DNA from: Tubulanus polymorphus
Taxonomy: Eukaryota; Nemertea; Palaeonemertea; Tubulaniformes; Tubulanidae
Direction of reading: 5' to 3'
Assembly (NCBI RefSeq): GCF_964204645.1
Contig: NC_134036.1
Location: 10,094,704 to 10,154,703 of the forward strand
Length of the DNA: 60,000 nt
Shown: positions 19,035 to 28,839 of the stretch, piece by piece
Position numbering within the stretch: position 1 is the first letter of the stretch
Layout of the letters: the number at the start of each line of letters is the position of its first letter
The notes under the pieces: model-generated
Databases searched by the model: none
The model's input: only the letters and a program-made list of their open reading frames with translations
What the model was told of the DNA's origin: nothing
Program-made: the position numbers and the translations under genes

Positions 19035-19469
19035 TTAATAATTTATTAATTCTTTTAATAATTTATCTTGTTCTTCAACCGTTATATGGCCATTTAAACT
19101 TATTATATAATCTAGTGTGTTCTTTAATTTATTAATTTCTTTTATATTAGTTTTAATTTTTTCTTTATTACTTTTTATATTTAATTTTGAACTTATACCG
19201 GTTAAAACAAATGAACTTAATCCTAACACACCAATTGATATAGCTAAAGGTGTTAATGGACTGAATATTGCTAGAAATGTTATTACAGAACTAATTGTAA
19301 CCGAACCACTTATAATCAAATAATATATAATTTTAGAATTTAGATATTTTTTCTTTTTTATCTTTAAGTCACTTTCAAATTCTAATATTTGTTTTTCTAA
19401 ATATGTTTTTAATTTAGTTTTATTTATATCATGAGGAATGATATCAATACTATCAACTTTATTTTCCAT
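19035..19469 (-). CDS. Two-helix membrane protein with coiled coils (A)
   Basis: This 144-aa protein has an N-terminal charged helix (about 15-45), two adjacent transmembrane segments (about 47-70, YYLIISGSVTISSVITFLAIF, and 72-95, LAISIGVLGLSSFVLTGI) and a C-terminal charged coiled coil. The layout resembles small two-TM proteins that carry cytoplasmic helices. It is intact and about 95% identical to the B copy. The gene lies in a run of closely spaced genes with the upstream motif AAATAAATG. Function unknown. Confidence 0.65.
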   Translation of the reverse strand: MENKVDSIDIIPHDINKTKLKTYLEKQILEFESDLKIKKKKYLNSKIIYYLIISGSVTISSVITFLAIFSPLTPLAISIGVLGLSSFVLTGISSKLNIKSNKEKIKTNIKEINKLKNTLDYIISLNGHITVEEQDKLLKELINY

Positions 19470-19488
19470 TTATTTAGAATAAAAATTA

Positions 19489-19911
19489 CTAATTAGTAAA
19501 TTTATAAGCAACAAATATAACAATAACTGTTCCACCTAAAATCCAAATTATTTCATATTTCTGTTGTCCTTTACTTGGGGTATAATAATCTGATAATTTA
19601 GGTTTGTATAGATGTAATTTTTCTTTATTGGTTACCGCGTTATATAAACTCATAGCTTCATCAACTGATTGAAAATCTCTATGTGAAGTCTTCTGATCAT
19701 ATAATTCTTTGTTAATATAATCCATATAGTTTTGCCTCTTTTCTCTATATTCTTCTGCTGCTTTATTATATTTCTCTAATGCTAAGTTATGTCTTCTTTG
19801 TTCTCCTAATGAACTATTTTTATCAATATGCTTAAATAAATATCCACCTCCAGTAAATGCTAAAGCGTTAACACTTGCCGATCCTATAATAGTTATAATT
19901 GCAGAAGCCAT
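19489..19911 (-). CDS. Small protein with N- and C-terminal hydrophobic helices (A)
   Basis: This 140-aa intact protein has a hydrophobic Gly-rich N-terminus (to about residue 28), a charged helix with RRHNLALEKYNKAAEEYREKR, a segment with LYDQK..DFQSVDEAMSLY, and a C-terminal membrane helix (IIWILGGTVIVIFVAYKF). Proteins of this form recur in invertebrate Polintons, but I know no function. The same gene in B carries a 5-nt deletion, so A holds the only intact copy in the window. Confidence 0.65.
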   Translation of the reverse strand: MASAIITIIGSASVNALAFTGGGYLFKHIDKNSSLGEQRRHNLALEKYNKAAEEYREKRQNYMDYINKELYDQKTSHRDFQSVDEAMSLYNAVTNKEKLHLYKPKLSDYYTPSKGQQKYEIIWILGGTVIVIFVAYKFTN

Positions 19912-19935
19912 TTATTTAGTTAAAAAATTATGCAT

Positions 19936-20157
19936 TTATATGGGAGGAATACATTTTTGTTTTTCCAAATAATCAATTGTTAAATTAGATAAAGTAACTG
20001 CTAATGTTAATTTTAAAATATCATTTATATCAAATCTATCAACATTAACACTTCCCATTTTGAATACTTTTTTTAATACCATTGAATAACCAACTGTTCC
20101 AACTGATAGTAATGCACCATTATATAATCCAGTTATTATCCACTTATTATCACTCAT
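19936..20157 (-). CDS. 73-aa membrane protein (A)
   Basis: Short protein with two hydrophobic segments (ITGLYNGALLSVGTVGYSMVL and LKLTLAVTLSNLTIDYL). It differs from B only near the C-terminus (Cys versus Tyr before IPPI). Conservation at this level and position in the gene run support it as real. It abuts the 118-aa gene exactly, stop to start. Function unknown. Confidence 0.6.
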   Translation of the reverse strand: MSDNKWIITGLYNGALLSVGTVGYSMVLKKVFKMGSVNVDRFDINDILKLTLAVTLSNLTIDYLEKQKCIPPI

Positions 20158-20514
20158 TTATTTATCAAAAAAATTACTATCATCAAAATATTTAGTTATC
20201 TTATTTATGATTATTTCAACATTTATTTCATTACTAGTTTCATTTGTATATATTTCAATTATTATTTTTTTAATATCATCGATGATAAAATCTTCATCTA
20301 ATTCATAAAATCTTAAAGATTCTCTAATTAAATTAGTAATCTTTTCTACATTTAAAGTTTCTTTATCTATTGTTTTTTCAAACTCAAATGTTGTTTCATT
20401 AGAAAATGTGATATTTTTGATATGTGTAATTACATCATTAACGTTAAATTTCATTTCTTTCTCAAGTTTAAAATCAAACCCAAAACATATACTCGGCCCA
20501 ACAGTTATATTCAT
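20158..20514 (-). CDS. 118-aa acidic protein of unknown function (A)
   Basis: Begins MNITVGPSICFGFDFK, shared exactly with B (45,207-45,548, 113 aa), and ends with the shared ITKYFDDSNFFDK-type tail. The middle is diverged and charged, with no Cys or membrane motifs. It is the first gene of the inverted block in A. Function unknown. Confidence 0.55.
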   Translation of the reverse strand: MNITVGPSICFGFDFKLEKEMKFNVNDVITHIKNITFSNETTFEFEKTIDKETLNVEKITNLIRESLRFYELDEDFIIDDIKKIIIEIYTNETSNEINVEIIINKITKYFDDSNFFDK

Positions 20515-20638
20515 TTATATAGTGAAAAAAAATAAAAATAAATTGGTTGAAAATTATATGAATAATATTTATTTTAAAAAAGGGGGTTTTAAGTATTAAA
20601 TACATTAATACGTATTAGATAGATAGATATACAAATAG
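20515..20638. repeat. Inverted partial copy of the 13,610-14,075 repeat at the other inversion boundary
   Basis: Read on the - strand it contains TAATACTTAAAACCCCC, then ATTATTCATATAATTTTCAACC and AATTTATTTTTATTTTTTTCA, in the same order as about 13,790-13,850 on the + strand. It lies between the inverted block and the ATPase gene. Confidence 0.75.
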
Positions 20639-21250
20639 TTATTTTATAAATTTATATTCATATGGAAATCGTAATCTCAGTAATAATTTTGAACCTTTAT
20701 TATTCTTTAATTTATTCATATATTCATCATGTAATTCAGTAGGTATAATTTGATTTTCTTCCAATGATTGTTGCATAGATTTTTTATCTTTGTTATAAAA
20801 TAAAACTAGAAATCTTATATTCTCCCTAAAGTCTTTAACAATTGAATTATATTTTTGATTTAAAACCCATGTTGTTATCCCAAAATGTCTCCCAGAGAAA
20901 GCCAAATAACATAACTCACTTTCTCTAACTTTTGAATCATGTAAATTTGCGCAATCATCTATAATGAATAATGTATTTGATCCTTTATAAGTATCAATTG
21001 CTATTTTAATACAATTATCTAAATTTTCTTTTACTGTTTTAGGATTAAATATAATAAACTTTTTCATCTTAACTATATCTCTATTATATGTTTTATTCAT
21101 TTCATAAGTAGGGCAGAATAATATTATATTATCAAAATGATTCTTATAAATAGTTTCTAACAAGTCTAATATGAAATGTGTTTTACCACAATTGGTTACT
21201 CCAGTTATTAACATATTATGCGGTTCAAATATAAATAAATCTTTATTCAT
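20639..21250 (-). CDS. A32-like (FtsK/HerA type) genome-packaging ATPase (A)
   Basis: This 203-aa protein has a Walker A motif GVTNCGKT (residues 17-24), a Walker B LFIIDDCA (about 94-101) and a downstream sensor region around AFSGRHFGITTWVLNQKYN. It belongs to the viral DNA-packaging ATPase group found in Polintons, virophages and large DNA viruses, and would drive genome entry into capsids. The start codon overlaps the integrase stop by 8 nt. The ORF is intact and close to identical with the B copy. Confidence 0.92.
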   Translation of the reverse strand: MNKDLFIFEPHNMLITGVTNCGKTHFILDLLETIYKNHFDNIILFCPTYEMNKTYNRDIVKMKKFIIFNPKTVKENLDNCIKIAIDTYKGSNTLFIIDDCANLHDSKVRESELCYLAFSGRHFGITTWVLNQKYNSIVKDFRENIRFLVLFYNKDKKSMQQSLEENQIIPTELHDEYMNKLKNNKGSKLLLRLRFPYEYKFIK

Positions 21251-22334
21251 TTATTCTTTTAATTTTACTAGATAAAATCCATTCATTAAATTTATCATCG
21301 TATCCTTTATATTTCACCAAAGAATACTTTTTTCCTTTAAGAGTTTTTGTTTTCAATACTTTTTCTATTTTGTATTCTATTTCATCTGGATTTGGTACAA
21401 GTGATAATTCTTGTTCATAGAAATAACCTAATATTTCTTCATCTTTTAGATCTTCTAATTTATAAACAAAAGGTTTAGTTAATATTATCTTTTTAATCTT
21501 GAATATTTCTTCTGTAAAATTTGGGGTATAACCTTTATAAAATGTTTTTCGATATTTAGATATTCTTACGTGTTGTCCTATTTTAAATTTAGGTTCACCG
21601 AAATCGTGTGTAACAAACGCTCCATATAAATTATTCCAAACTATTTCCGAATTATCTTCTTTTCTAGCTTGTATAGGTTTCATATTTATAGAACTATGTT
21701 TAGAATTATTATAACCTTTCACTAAATCATCTAATACATCTATATATGTATATGTTTCATTAGCAGTAAAATATTTCCACATTCTAGTTTTCAATGTTTT
21801 ATTAAATCTTTCTATAATAGATGCCTTTTTATCTGAATGTGTTGAAAAATAATCTACATCGTTATCAGATAATAGTTTTTTAAAATGTTTGTTATAAAAT
21901 TCCTTACCTTCATCAAATTGTATCTTATCTGGAATAGCTTCTTTAAATATTGATTTAAAAGCATTTGTCACTTCTATACCAGTTTTATTTTTGATTGGAA
22001 TTGACCACGCGTATCGACTGAATATGTCTATAACATTCAGTATCCAGAAATATCCTTTGTTGTATTCCTCTAAGTTCTTCATATCAATTAAATCAAATTG
22101 CCATTGTTGATCGATATATGAAACCATAACTTTTCTTGTTAAATAAGTTTTATCCATTTTCTTGTGGATTTGATATGTTGGTTGATTTTGTAACCATAAT
22201 CTTAATTCACTATATTTTATATCACCATTTTCATTATCAGATTTAATTTTATTCCATAATTCTGAAACGTTAGAATATGATACTTCACTTTCTGGGTTAT
22301 AATATAAATCTCTTAAATATTGTTCTTTTTTCAT
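21243..22334 (-). CDS. Polinton integrase with chromodomain, intact triad (A)
   Basis: This 363-aa protein has an rve core with Asp in the WQFDLIDM motif, Asp in IQFDEGKEF and Glu in SIIERFNKTLK, with 33 residues between the last two, so the D,D-E triad is complete. An SH3-like region (KFKIGQHVRISKY) and a C-terminal chromodomain (KIEKVLKTKT..YSLVKYKGY..NEWI) follow. It inserts the element with a 6-bp staggered cut and may recognise histone marks. It overlaps the ATPase downstream. Confidence 0.93.
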   Translation of the reverse strand: MKKEQYLRDLYYNPESEVSYSNVSELWNKIKSDNENGDIKYSELRLWLQNQPTYQIHKKMDKTYLTRKVMVSYIDQQWQFDLIDMKNLEEYNKGYFWILNVIDIFSRYAWSIPIKNKTGIEVTNAFKSIFKEAIPDKIQFDEGKEFYNKHFKKLLSDNDVDYFSTHSDKKASIIERFNKTLKTRMWKYFTANETYTYIDVLDDLVKGYNNSKHSSINMKPIQARKEDNSEIVWNNLYGAFVTHDFGEPKFKIGQHVRISKYRKTFYKGYTPNFTEEIFKIKKIILTKPFVYKLEDLKDEEILGYFYEQELSLVPNPDEIEYKIEKVLKTKTLKGKKYSLVKYKGYDDKFNEWILSSKIKRINE

Positions 22335-22340
22335 CTTATT

Positions 22341-22712
22341 TTAATCCATTAATAATAATTTAGATTTAGTTTCAATGGCTTTATGATTTGACTTATTTTC
22401 TGGTATAATATGTTTCCGATTGTCATTGGAAACATATTTATCATCAGATTTGAACTTTGATTTATATATTACACCGGATAATATAATAACTGTTACTAAT
22501 CCAATTGTAATATATAATTTATAATTACTTCCAGCATTAGAAGAATCAGATGGATTATTATTTGAATCAATATCAGATAAAGTCTGTGATTCATTTATAT
22601 CAGTTAATTTCTTTTTCTTAACTTTTTTAAATTCTGAAGATCTTTTACCTAATTCTCTTGCCCATATAATTTGTTTCTCGGATCTAGCCTTTTTCTTAAC
22701 TCCATCACTCAT
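22341..22712 (-). CDS. Basic single-pass membrane protein (A)
   Basis: This 123-aa protein has a Lys/Arg-rich N-terminus (KKKARSEKQIIWARELGKRSSEFKK), an acidic/Asn linker, a transmembrane helix (YKLYITIGLVTVIILSGVIY, about 66-87) and a polar tail. It overlaps the upstream 200-aa gene by 8 nt. Compared with B it lacks the 27-bp palindromic insert and is otherwise similar. Function unknown; topology suggests a capsid- or membrane-associated factor. Confidence 0.65.
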   Translation of the reverse strand: MSDGVKKKARSEKQIIWARELGKRSSEFKKVKKKKLTDINESQTLSDIDSNNNPSDSSNAGSNYKLYITIGLVTVIILSGVIYKSKFKSDDKYVSNDNRKHIIPENKSNHKAIETKSKLLLMD

Positions 22713-23307
22713 TTATTTTAGTTAATTTTTGTTCTGATTCATTTTCTGTTTCGACGTTTGGTTGTAGTACATCTGTTTCGTTCTTACCTGATTTATATTC
22801 CATAGGTTTGATGTTCGAAAATGGTATGACGCCAGTAGAATTTAATGTCATAACCGATCCTAATTGAAATGAAGCATAACCAACCCATTTTTGTAATTCA
22901 GTCATAACTAAATAGTCATTTTTCAAATCACTATATAATTTATTTTCATCATCAATTGGTATTAACTGGTTACATAACTTAGAATAACATTTGACAATAC
23001 CATTCGAAATAGAATCATTTATTTTAGATAATCTTGCCTCTTCATAAATCTTAAAATATTTTATTACTTTATCTGGTTTCATAGAGTCTAGTTCTTGAAA
23101 AGTAATGATTCTATTTAAAAACTCCTTAGTTTTTCCACCGGCAATCAATAATTCAAGATGATGCTTACAATATAAATAGTATTCATAATCTATATTGTTA
23201 TTAACTTGAATAGAATTAGAAACAACTGTATCTTTATTATCACTTATACCCAAATCATCTAATGTCTTTTCAATATCAATACTATTCTTATTAGATTTCT
23301 TTGACAT
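22705..23307 (-). CDS. 200-aa conserved Polinton protein, function unknown (A)
   Basis: Acidic N-terminus, then a helical region (YEYYLYCKHHLELLIAGGKTKEF..) and a Gly/Ser-rich hydrophobic patch (WVGYASFQLGSVMTLNSTGVIPFS) before a polar tail. The patch sits where minor virion proteins of related elements have a membrane-active segment, but this is only a resemblance. Intact in both A and B at about 90% identity. Confidence 0.55.
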   Translation of the reverse strand: MSKKSNKNSIDIEKTLDDLGISDNKDTVVSNSIQVNNNIDYEYYLYCKHHLELLIAGGKTKEFLNRIITFQELDSMKPDKVIKYFKIYEEARLSKINDSISNGIVKCYSKLCNQLIPIDDENKLYSDLKNDYLVMTELQKWVGYASFQLGSVMTLNSTGVIPFSNIKPMEYKSGKNETDVLQPNVETENESEQKLTKINE

Positions 23308-23585
23308 TTATATTAGAGGAAACAAGCAAAAAAAAATATTATAAGTATTATAAAATGATACTAGCTAGTTAAAGCTAAAGAATTCTAGTATTAGTTATTG
23401 TTTTTTTAGTATTTTTTATTTGTGATATAAAGTATTCTTTTTGAAAAGAAAGTATTAAAAAAACAATAACTAATACTAGCTTGTTGAAGATATGTAATTT
23501 TTAATATATTTTATTTGAATTCTATTTGATATCTCACTACTTTTGTTTATCTATTAGGAGCAGTAGTTATAACTGTCCAGATAAG
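23308..23585. repeat. Intergenic hairpin between the 200-aa and HNH genes (A)
   Basis: Perfect 24-bp inverted arms at 23,385-23,408 and 23,456-23,479 (CTAGTATTAGTTATTG..) enclose a 47-nt AT-rich loop. CTAGCTAG occurs just upstream. B keeps a degenerate version at about 55,150-55,340. It could terminate transcription or be a small insertion; no gene is seen. Confidence 0.7.
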
Positions 23586-24260
23586 TCATTTCGGATCCTT
23601 GATATCAAATTCCTCAACATATTGTTCATTATTTGGATTATTGTTCCATAATTCAACAAATGTCTTTGCTTTATCCAGTTGATCTAAATATAATTTCATA
23701 TCTAGTTTATTAGATTTAATTATGTTTTCCTTCTTTTCTAAAGGTCTTAAATTTTTCCAACCCCAAATAAGTTTTTTATTGTATTCATCATTCACGTTAA
23801 ATTTAGATATTGGTAACACGTGATCAATATGGTAATAATCCCCATAATTATCTATATTCATTTTATCATCGAATTGAAATATAATCCATGATTTGAGAAA
23901 TTCATCTATACAACCCAACAAATTAGATTGTGTTTCTGAATGTGTTTCTTTGTTGAATAATTGTGTTAATCTAGACCTTAAGCATTGTTTCAATCTAAAA
24001 TTAAGATCTGTTTGATATCTTCCTCTCATATATTCTGTCATATAATAATTATAATGTTCTATATTATCTTCTCGATATTGTTTGGTATATAGTTTAGTAC
24101 AAGTTTTACAACAATATTGAAAACCATCTTTGCTAATCTTACGCTTACTAAATTCTGTTAATGATTTATCTAATTCACACTTAGAACACTTCTTGTAGTA
24201 TATGTTTATAACACCAGTGTTATTTGTAATATTGATAGTTTGTGGTTGTTCTGGTTCCAT
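23586..24260 (-). CDS. HNH endonuclease-like protein (A)
   Basis: This 224-aa protein has an N-terminal zinc finger (CSKCELDKS..FSKRK..GFQYCCKTC) and an HNH nuclease motif (HIDHVLPISKF, then WKNLRPLEKKENIIKSNK, about residues 150-195). The arrangement matches phage and organellar HNH enzymes with an N-terminal zinc-binding hook. It may process DNA during replication or homing. Its C-terminal segment (LDQLDKAKTFVELWNNN..YVE) reappears in the chimeric ORF at 57,298-57,471. Intact. Confidence 0.85.
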   Translation of the reverse strand: MEPEQPQTINITNNTGVINIYYKKCSKCELDKSLTEFSKRKISKDGFQYCCKTCTKLYTKQYREDNIEHYNYYMTEYMRGRYQTDLNFRLKQCLRSRLTQLFNKETHSETQSNLLGCIDEFLKSWIIFQFDDKMNIDNYGDYYHIDHVLPISKFNVNDEYNKKLIWGWKNLRPLEKKENIIKSNKLDMKLYLDQLDKAKTFVELWNNNPNNEQYVEEFDIKDPK

Positions 24261-25170
24261 TTATTATACGTATTTTTTTACTAAATTGGTTAATATTTTA
24301 GAATCCTCTTCCATTTTTTCAACCAACGTCATCCTTTTTTCATTCTTCGTTGCTTTTGATAAGTTGTTTCGATTCCTTGATATCTAAATCATACCGCGTC
24401 ACATGCGGACATACAGGAGCGTTTTTGCTTAATGCGCATGCGTTAATCATAATTATATATTCATTCTATAAATTCTGTAAAATAGAAACAACACATGCGT
24501 TACATGTGTCACATGCGGCCATTTATGACCGGTTTTGCTTAATGCGCATGCGCTAATCCTAATTATATATTCATTCTGTAAAATAGAAACAACTGAACAT
24601 AGAAAATTCAAACGCGTTCATGTCTGCGTCACATGCGTTACATGTGTCACATGCGGCCATTTATGACCGGTTTTGCTTAATGCGCATGCGCGAATCATAA
24701 TAGAGACGACTGAATATAAAAAAATTCACAAATCAGATTTACACAATACATTATACAAGTTGTTCAGTCATTTCTTCCAATACATCATTTGATTTCTATA
24801 AATACAATTTATAATTACAAACATTTTTTCAATTGCTGGTAAATATTTAACTATATCAACAAATGTTAAACTTAATCATTGGAGTCTTAATGTTTTTGAA
24901 ATTCTTATATTTCTTCTTCGATCTTTTGGTGATTCTATTGGTTTGATATCCATTGCTGTTGATTCCTCAGTCAGAAAGAGTATCTTGAGTTTCTCTATCA
25001 CTTCTTGATTCGTATGGCGTTTTATTAATCTAAAAGATATTAGCGGCAACTCTAGCTATCTAAAAGATATACTAAATACACTTATATATATAAAGGTTTC
25101 ATATTTAATAGCCTTAATAACTACAACAAACAGTACTTACATTTAGATTTATAATTGTAAACTATAAACT
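24261..25170. promoter_or_regulatory. Upstream region of the leftward operon with three GC-rich repeat blocks (A)
   Basis: Three blocks at about 24,400, 24,510 and 24,640 share CATGCGGCCATTTATGACCGG, then TTTTGCTTAATGCGCATGCG and TAATCATAATTATA; TTACATGTGTCACATGCGG precedes the last two. B has two variants (about 56,170 and 56,270). The blocks lie upstream of the HNH gene, whose strand the ATPase and integrase share, so they may be promoter or origin elements. A short remnant of an HNH-like C-terminus (DIKESKQLIKSNEE) is readable at about 24,340-24,390 on the - strand. The rest, to 25,170, is AT-rich and gene-free and matches B 56,380-56,780. Confidence 0.55.
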
Positions 25171-26250
25171 CCTAATTTCGTTTCGAAAGATAGAATATCC
25201 TGAGCACAATATTACGGCGTATATTCATTTCCGGGGCGATTTCTAGAATGACACGTCGTTGATTATGCCACGTCATCTGGTTCCGGCGCGCCTTTTCTAA
25301 AATATATATGTGCGGACCCTTACCACATATGGCTGGAATTCTTGGATTTTCGCGTATTTATTTGCACAGGTTTTCCTACGTAGACACATACGTCACATCA
25401 AGACGTGTTCTTCACATTAAAGACGTGTTTATTCCTGCAAACGGTTTAAAATGCCGTCTGATTTTATCAAAAAGAAACGGTTCGTTTAACCCAAGTATTT
25501 TACTATTATTTTCACTTTTCCCATTTCCAGTCTACGAAAATGGTTGATCGCGCGGTAAGGCTACGGGGAATCCTAGGTTTTCACGTTTGGTGATGTGGCA
25601 AAACCTATGACAGATGCATAATTTCCCTAACAAAGATACATCTTGTTCTGGACGTTCCTTTTGGACGGCGATACTAAAAGAGGAATTCGTTGTTTTGCAT
25701 GGACTTGTAATAAACATTGTAATTGCACCGTATCATCAGTTGCGCGACAAAATCAAACTTAAGGACAGGTCGTTTGGTAATAATTTGTCTTTATTTCATA
25801 ATTGTAAACACATTTTCGTGCTCTTTACTTCGTATTTTTAAATGCATTTTTGTATGTTAATTGACCATATGCATGTTTTCAGATATTCGAGAGCAACGAC
25901 ATTATTTAAACACATCTATCATATCAATCTTTATCTATCATCAATTCAGAAAACTTGTCTTAAGCACGTGTTCTAATTGCGAATGCCCAGATTTCACAAA
26001 CTGTTTTTTAGTGTCTTCGTGATCTGAAAAATGTAGATGCTCGTTTAAAACGTAGTGGTTGGGAGGCTTGTACAAGAATAAACGAGATTTGAATCAATGA
26101 TTGAAAAATACATACACCCACTTAACACAAATTTTAAAGATTTAGTATTCAATCAGACCAATCAAAAACAATTGTTGTTTACTGGTAATTGAGTTTCTGA
26201 TTCATATCCAAAACATGCTATAAAATCTAGCGTATTAATCTGCTACCATT
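25171..26250. other. Host DNA without a recognised gene
   Basis: The ORFs in this stretch have no family features. A TATATATA-like box at about 25,300 and an ATG followed by GTAAGG at 25,541-25,558 could form a short first exon, but nothing downstream supports it. Confidence 0.4.
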
Positions 26251-26325
26251 AATAACCCTCAGCAAACGACGCGATACCGACCACAATCAGACCTTTAGCA
26301 AATACGAAAATAAGTGAATATTTTC
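26251..26325 (-). pseudogene. Relic of a signal-peptide exon of the cystine-knot family
   Basis: On the - strand this segment aligns base by base with the signal exons at 29,144-29,072 and 34,939-35,011, including the VV.IASFAE-like end. The start codon is ATA, an internal stop is present, and the donor GTGAGT has become GTTATT. No matching knot exon was found nearby. Confidence 0.6.
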
Positions 26326-26689
26326 TTGTAACATTTTATCAATTTGAAGTCAATTTAATGGCATAGACAGTACTTTTTGTAGTCACGTAACTTAATAGCC
26401 GTTAGTGTTAGGGGGTCAAATTGCTTGTGATTGGCATCAGATAAACAGGAAAAATCGTCGGTCTCTCTTTCCTGTGTCTGCTGGGAATTATTAGAAACGG
26501 TAAATAGTTCATTGTTTTGTGAACACGAAGGTCGTTTAATTGATATAAGTTGACAGATTCCGTTATTTGTCGAGAATCTTTTGAATGAAATAAAGTCTGC
26601 GCCATACTTACAAAATGAATTTAAGGCTATGAAATTCATAAAAATTGAATTTTGAAATCATCTAAAAACACGATACGATCATCGCGGCC

Positions 26690-26920
26690 ACTTTGTTATC
26701 ACACTACGTTATCTACTTACGGTTCTGCCTTCTAGTTAAAGTTCGGTTGCGGCATTTAGTATTAGAACCTTTAGGCTGAAAATTCGCTCATGAATTTTAT
26801 GCTTCATACGTTAAATATAGTATTTGATTTTCTATTCAATGCTCTTAACACAACAGGTGCTAATTTCAGTACTCAAAACCTGAGTGGAAGCGGGTGAAAT
26901 ATGAAACTTTTTCGTCTGGA
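26690..26920 (-). promoter_or_regulatory. Leader-exon and promoter copy, inverted relative to 33,290-33,490
   Basis: Read on the - strand it contains GAGTGGAAACG-like and TGAAATATGAAACT blocks, CGAATTTTC, then AACCGAACT and a donor at GTAAGTAGATAAC (about 26,710). The same order occurs on the + strand at 33,300-33,490, upstream of the cystine-knot gene. It is probably the leader of the relic at 26,251-26,325. Confidence 0.5.
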
Positions 26921-28839
26921 ATATTTAGGGTTTTCTGACTTTCGTCGAAAACACTCTTGAAATTCTGTTGATTATTATTATTATTATATATTTTCCGCCG
27001 ATTTCGTCAAATAAAATTCATCTGCATTCAGATTCGGCAACTGACAGCTTCGAAACGAAATGTATAAATTGATACTGTAATAACGGTCTCTCTGAACCAA
27101 CAGATTGTCTGAATGTACTTTCCATCCTATTTGAAACTTAAAATTACTTATTAGGTTACTGTAAATAAAGAATTGAATTGAATTGTTAGACAACAAGCAC
27201 CGGCGAAATAGCAGCTAGTTTTCTAATTTTTCCTTTCGATCACATGCATCCAGAAAACCCGTTATCGCTGCTTTGCAGCTATATTTTTTCCTAAAATTCA
27301 GGATTCGATATTATTAAACTAATTAACGTTTTCAAACTTGTCATGTCAAATAGACCTAATATGTATGAGACTGGATGCAAAGTCAAATTAGTCCCTAATG
27401 ACCGTGATTATAGGCGGATGAAACTGACTAAACGGTGGAACTGGATAACAAGTCAAAGCAAACAAGACTGTAAAACTTGATTCAGGGACACGTGGAACAA
27501 AATTACTGTAAAACTGGGTCCTTTATAGAAACCATATATTTGTTGAACTGGGTGCAGCTTCAAACCCTCAAGATTGTGAAATTGGATTTATTGACTGATA
27601 AAATCGAGTCAATTTTAATCTATGTTACTTTAGAGTTACGATTGACGACTGCATTAACTCTTTTGGCTGAAGAATATTGGGTCTTACAATTGATTCAATG
27701 TGAATGATTGTGTGTTCAAAGAAAAAAAAAAGAAATATAGGCTGAATTGATATATACTAATATAGGCTGAATTGGTAATGCTAAAAGTAAAATAGTCTTA
27801 AGATTGAAATATATTATCACTGAGTTGGTTCAGACATTTCCAAGTAGGTTGCCTTGAGAACACACATCTTTAGTATGAATGAAATTTTTTTGTATTTCTT
27901 TTTGGCGGGAGGTGGGTTACGGGGCCTTCCGCTGAGGATGCATAACTCAAGATGTGCCTTACATTCACTCGCACATATGGCTTATTAATTGCTAAAGGTT
28001 AATCTTTCGGGCTGAGTACGCATGGCAAATGAAATGCAAATGAATACCAACATACGCGTGGCTCTAACATTAGATATAAAAACGGGTGACGTGTTATTGT
28101 ACAGGAATTCAACGGGCTGTTACAGAAAAATACTTGGCACACATTTTAGAAAAAGTTTTCTAAAAAAATCTCCAAACACAATTCACATGTCAGAATATTG
28201 GAATATTGTTGCGAAGCGGCAATTAGTTTCTACAAATATCGGTTTTTGGTCATATTCCATTAAGAATATGACCAATATGGAATATGACCAATTGATTACT
28301 GATTATCATTTCATTATCCCTACTGTTAAAAGGGTAACGAAAATAGCAAATGACACTTCAAACAGCCTATTGTAGGTTTCAGTTAGCAAAATGTTCATTA
28401 ATTATAGCACGTCATTAGAGTCACAAGTCGTTCTTTTAGAACCTTTGTTATTGTCGTCCACTCCATGAAGAATTTCGCCAAATTAAAACAATCCAACATT
28501 TTTCAACTGGATTTCATCCGCTTTTTTGCTTGGGCGAAATTCGTTGCATTATACGCATCATGTGGGGCTATGGAGAAGGGTCGATTCATTGGGGATATAT
28601 TTCCGAACTCCTTTTGTGCTCATTGAAAGCATAAACAGTAAAACAACCCGATCGTCGATTTTTCTACTCGCAGTTTTATTGAATATAATCATTAACACGA
28701 GATTTCACGATATAGTGACAAATAGAAATCGTATTCGAGCTATTTCATAGTCAGTTACCTGACAGCGGTTCAGTTTCGTAATCGAATATTTCCCAAATCA
28801 CCACAAGTATATCCGAATATAAAGCCTTATTACCGACGT
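26921..28839. other. Host DNA, no firm gene
   Basis: 27,370-27,720 contains degenerate repeats around GGATNCAAAGTCAA and AAACTGGGT, related inversely to the CCAGTTCCACAGTTGTG repeats at 32,930-33,180. A 117-aa + strand ORF at 28,022-28,375 has no recognised domain, and its expression is unsupported. An SSR-like ATTATT run lies near 26,975. Confidence 0.4.

Larger units (their letters stand above)
9910..25170. mobile_element. Polinton element A, AT-rich, truncated at both ends
   Basis: From 9910 to about 25,170 the sequence matches element B gene for gene at high nucleotide identity. The left TIR and the first part of polB (B 39,727 to about 41,510) are absent, and the Penelope element lies at the break. 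The right similarity fades at about 25,170 before any TIR. Gene order differs from B by inversion of the block 14,086-20,514. Broken genes include polB, MCP, the coiled-coil gene and the 462-aa-family gene. Confidence 0.9.

Noticed and set aside
25308-25547. 79-aa ORF as a host gene
   Set aside because: No domain, no splice partner, and composition typical of chance ORFs.
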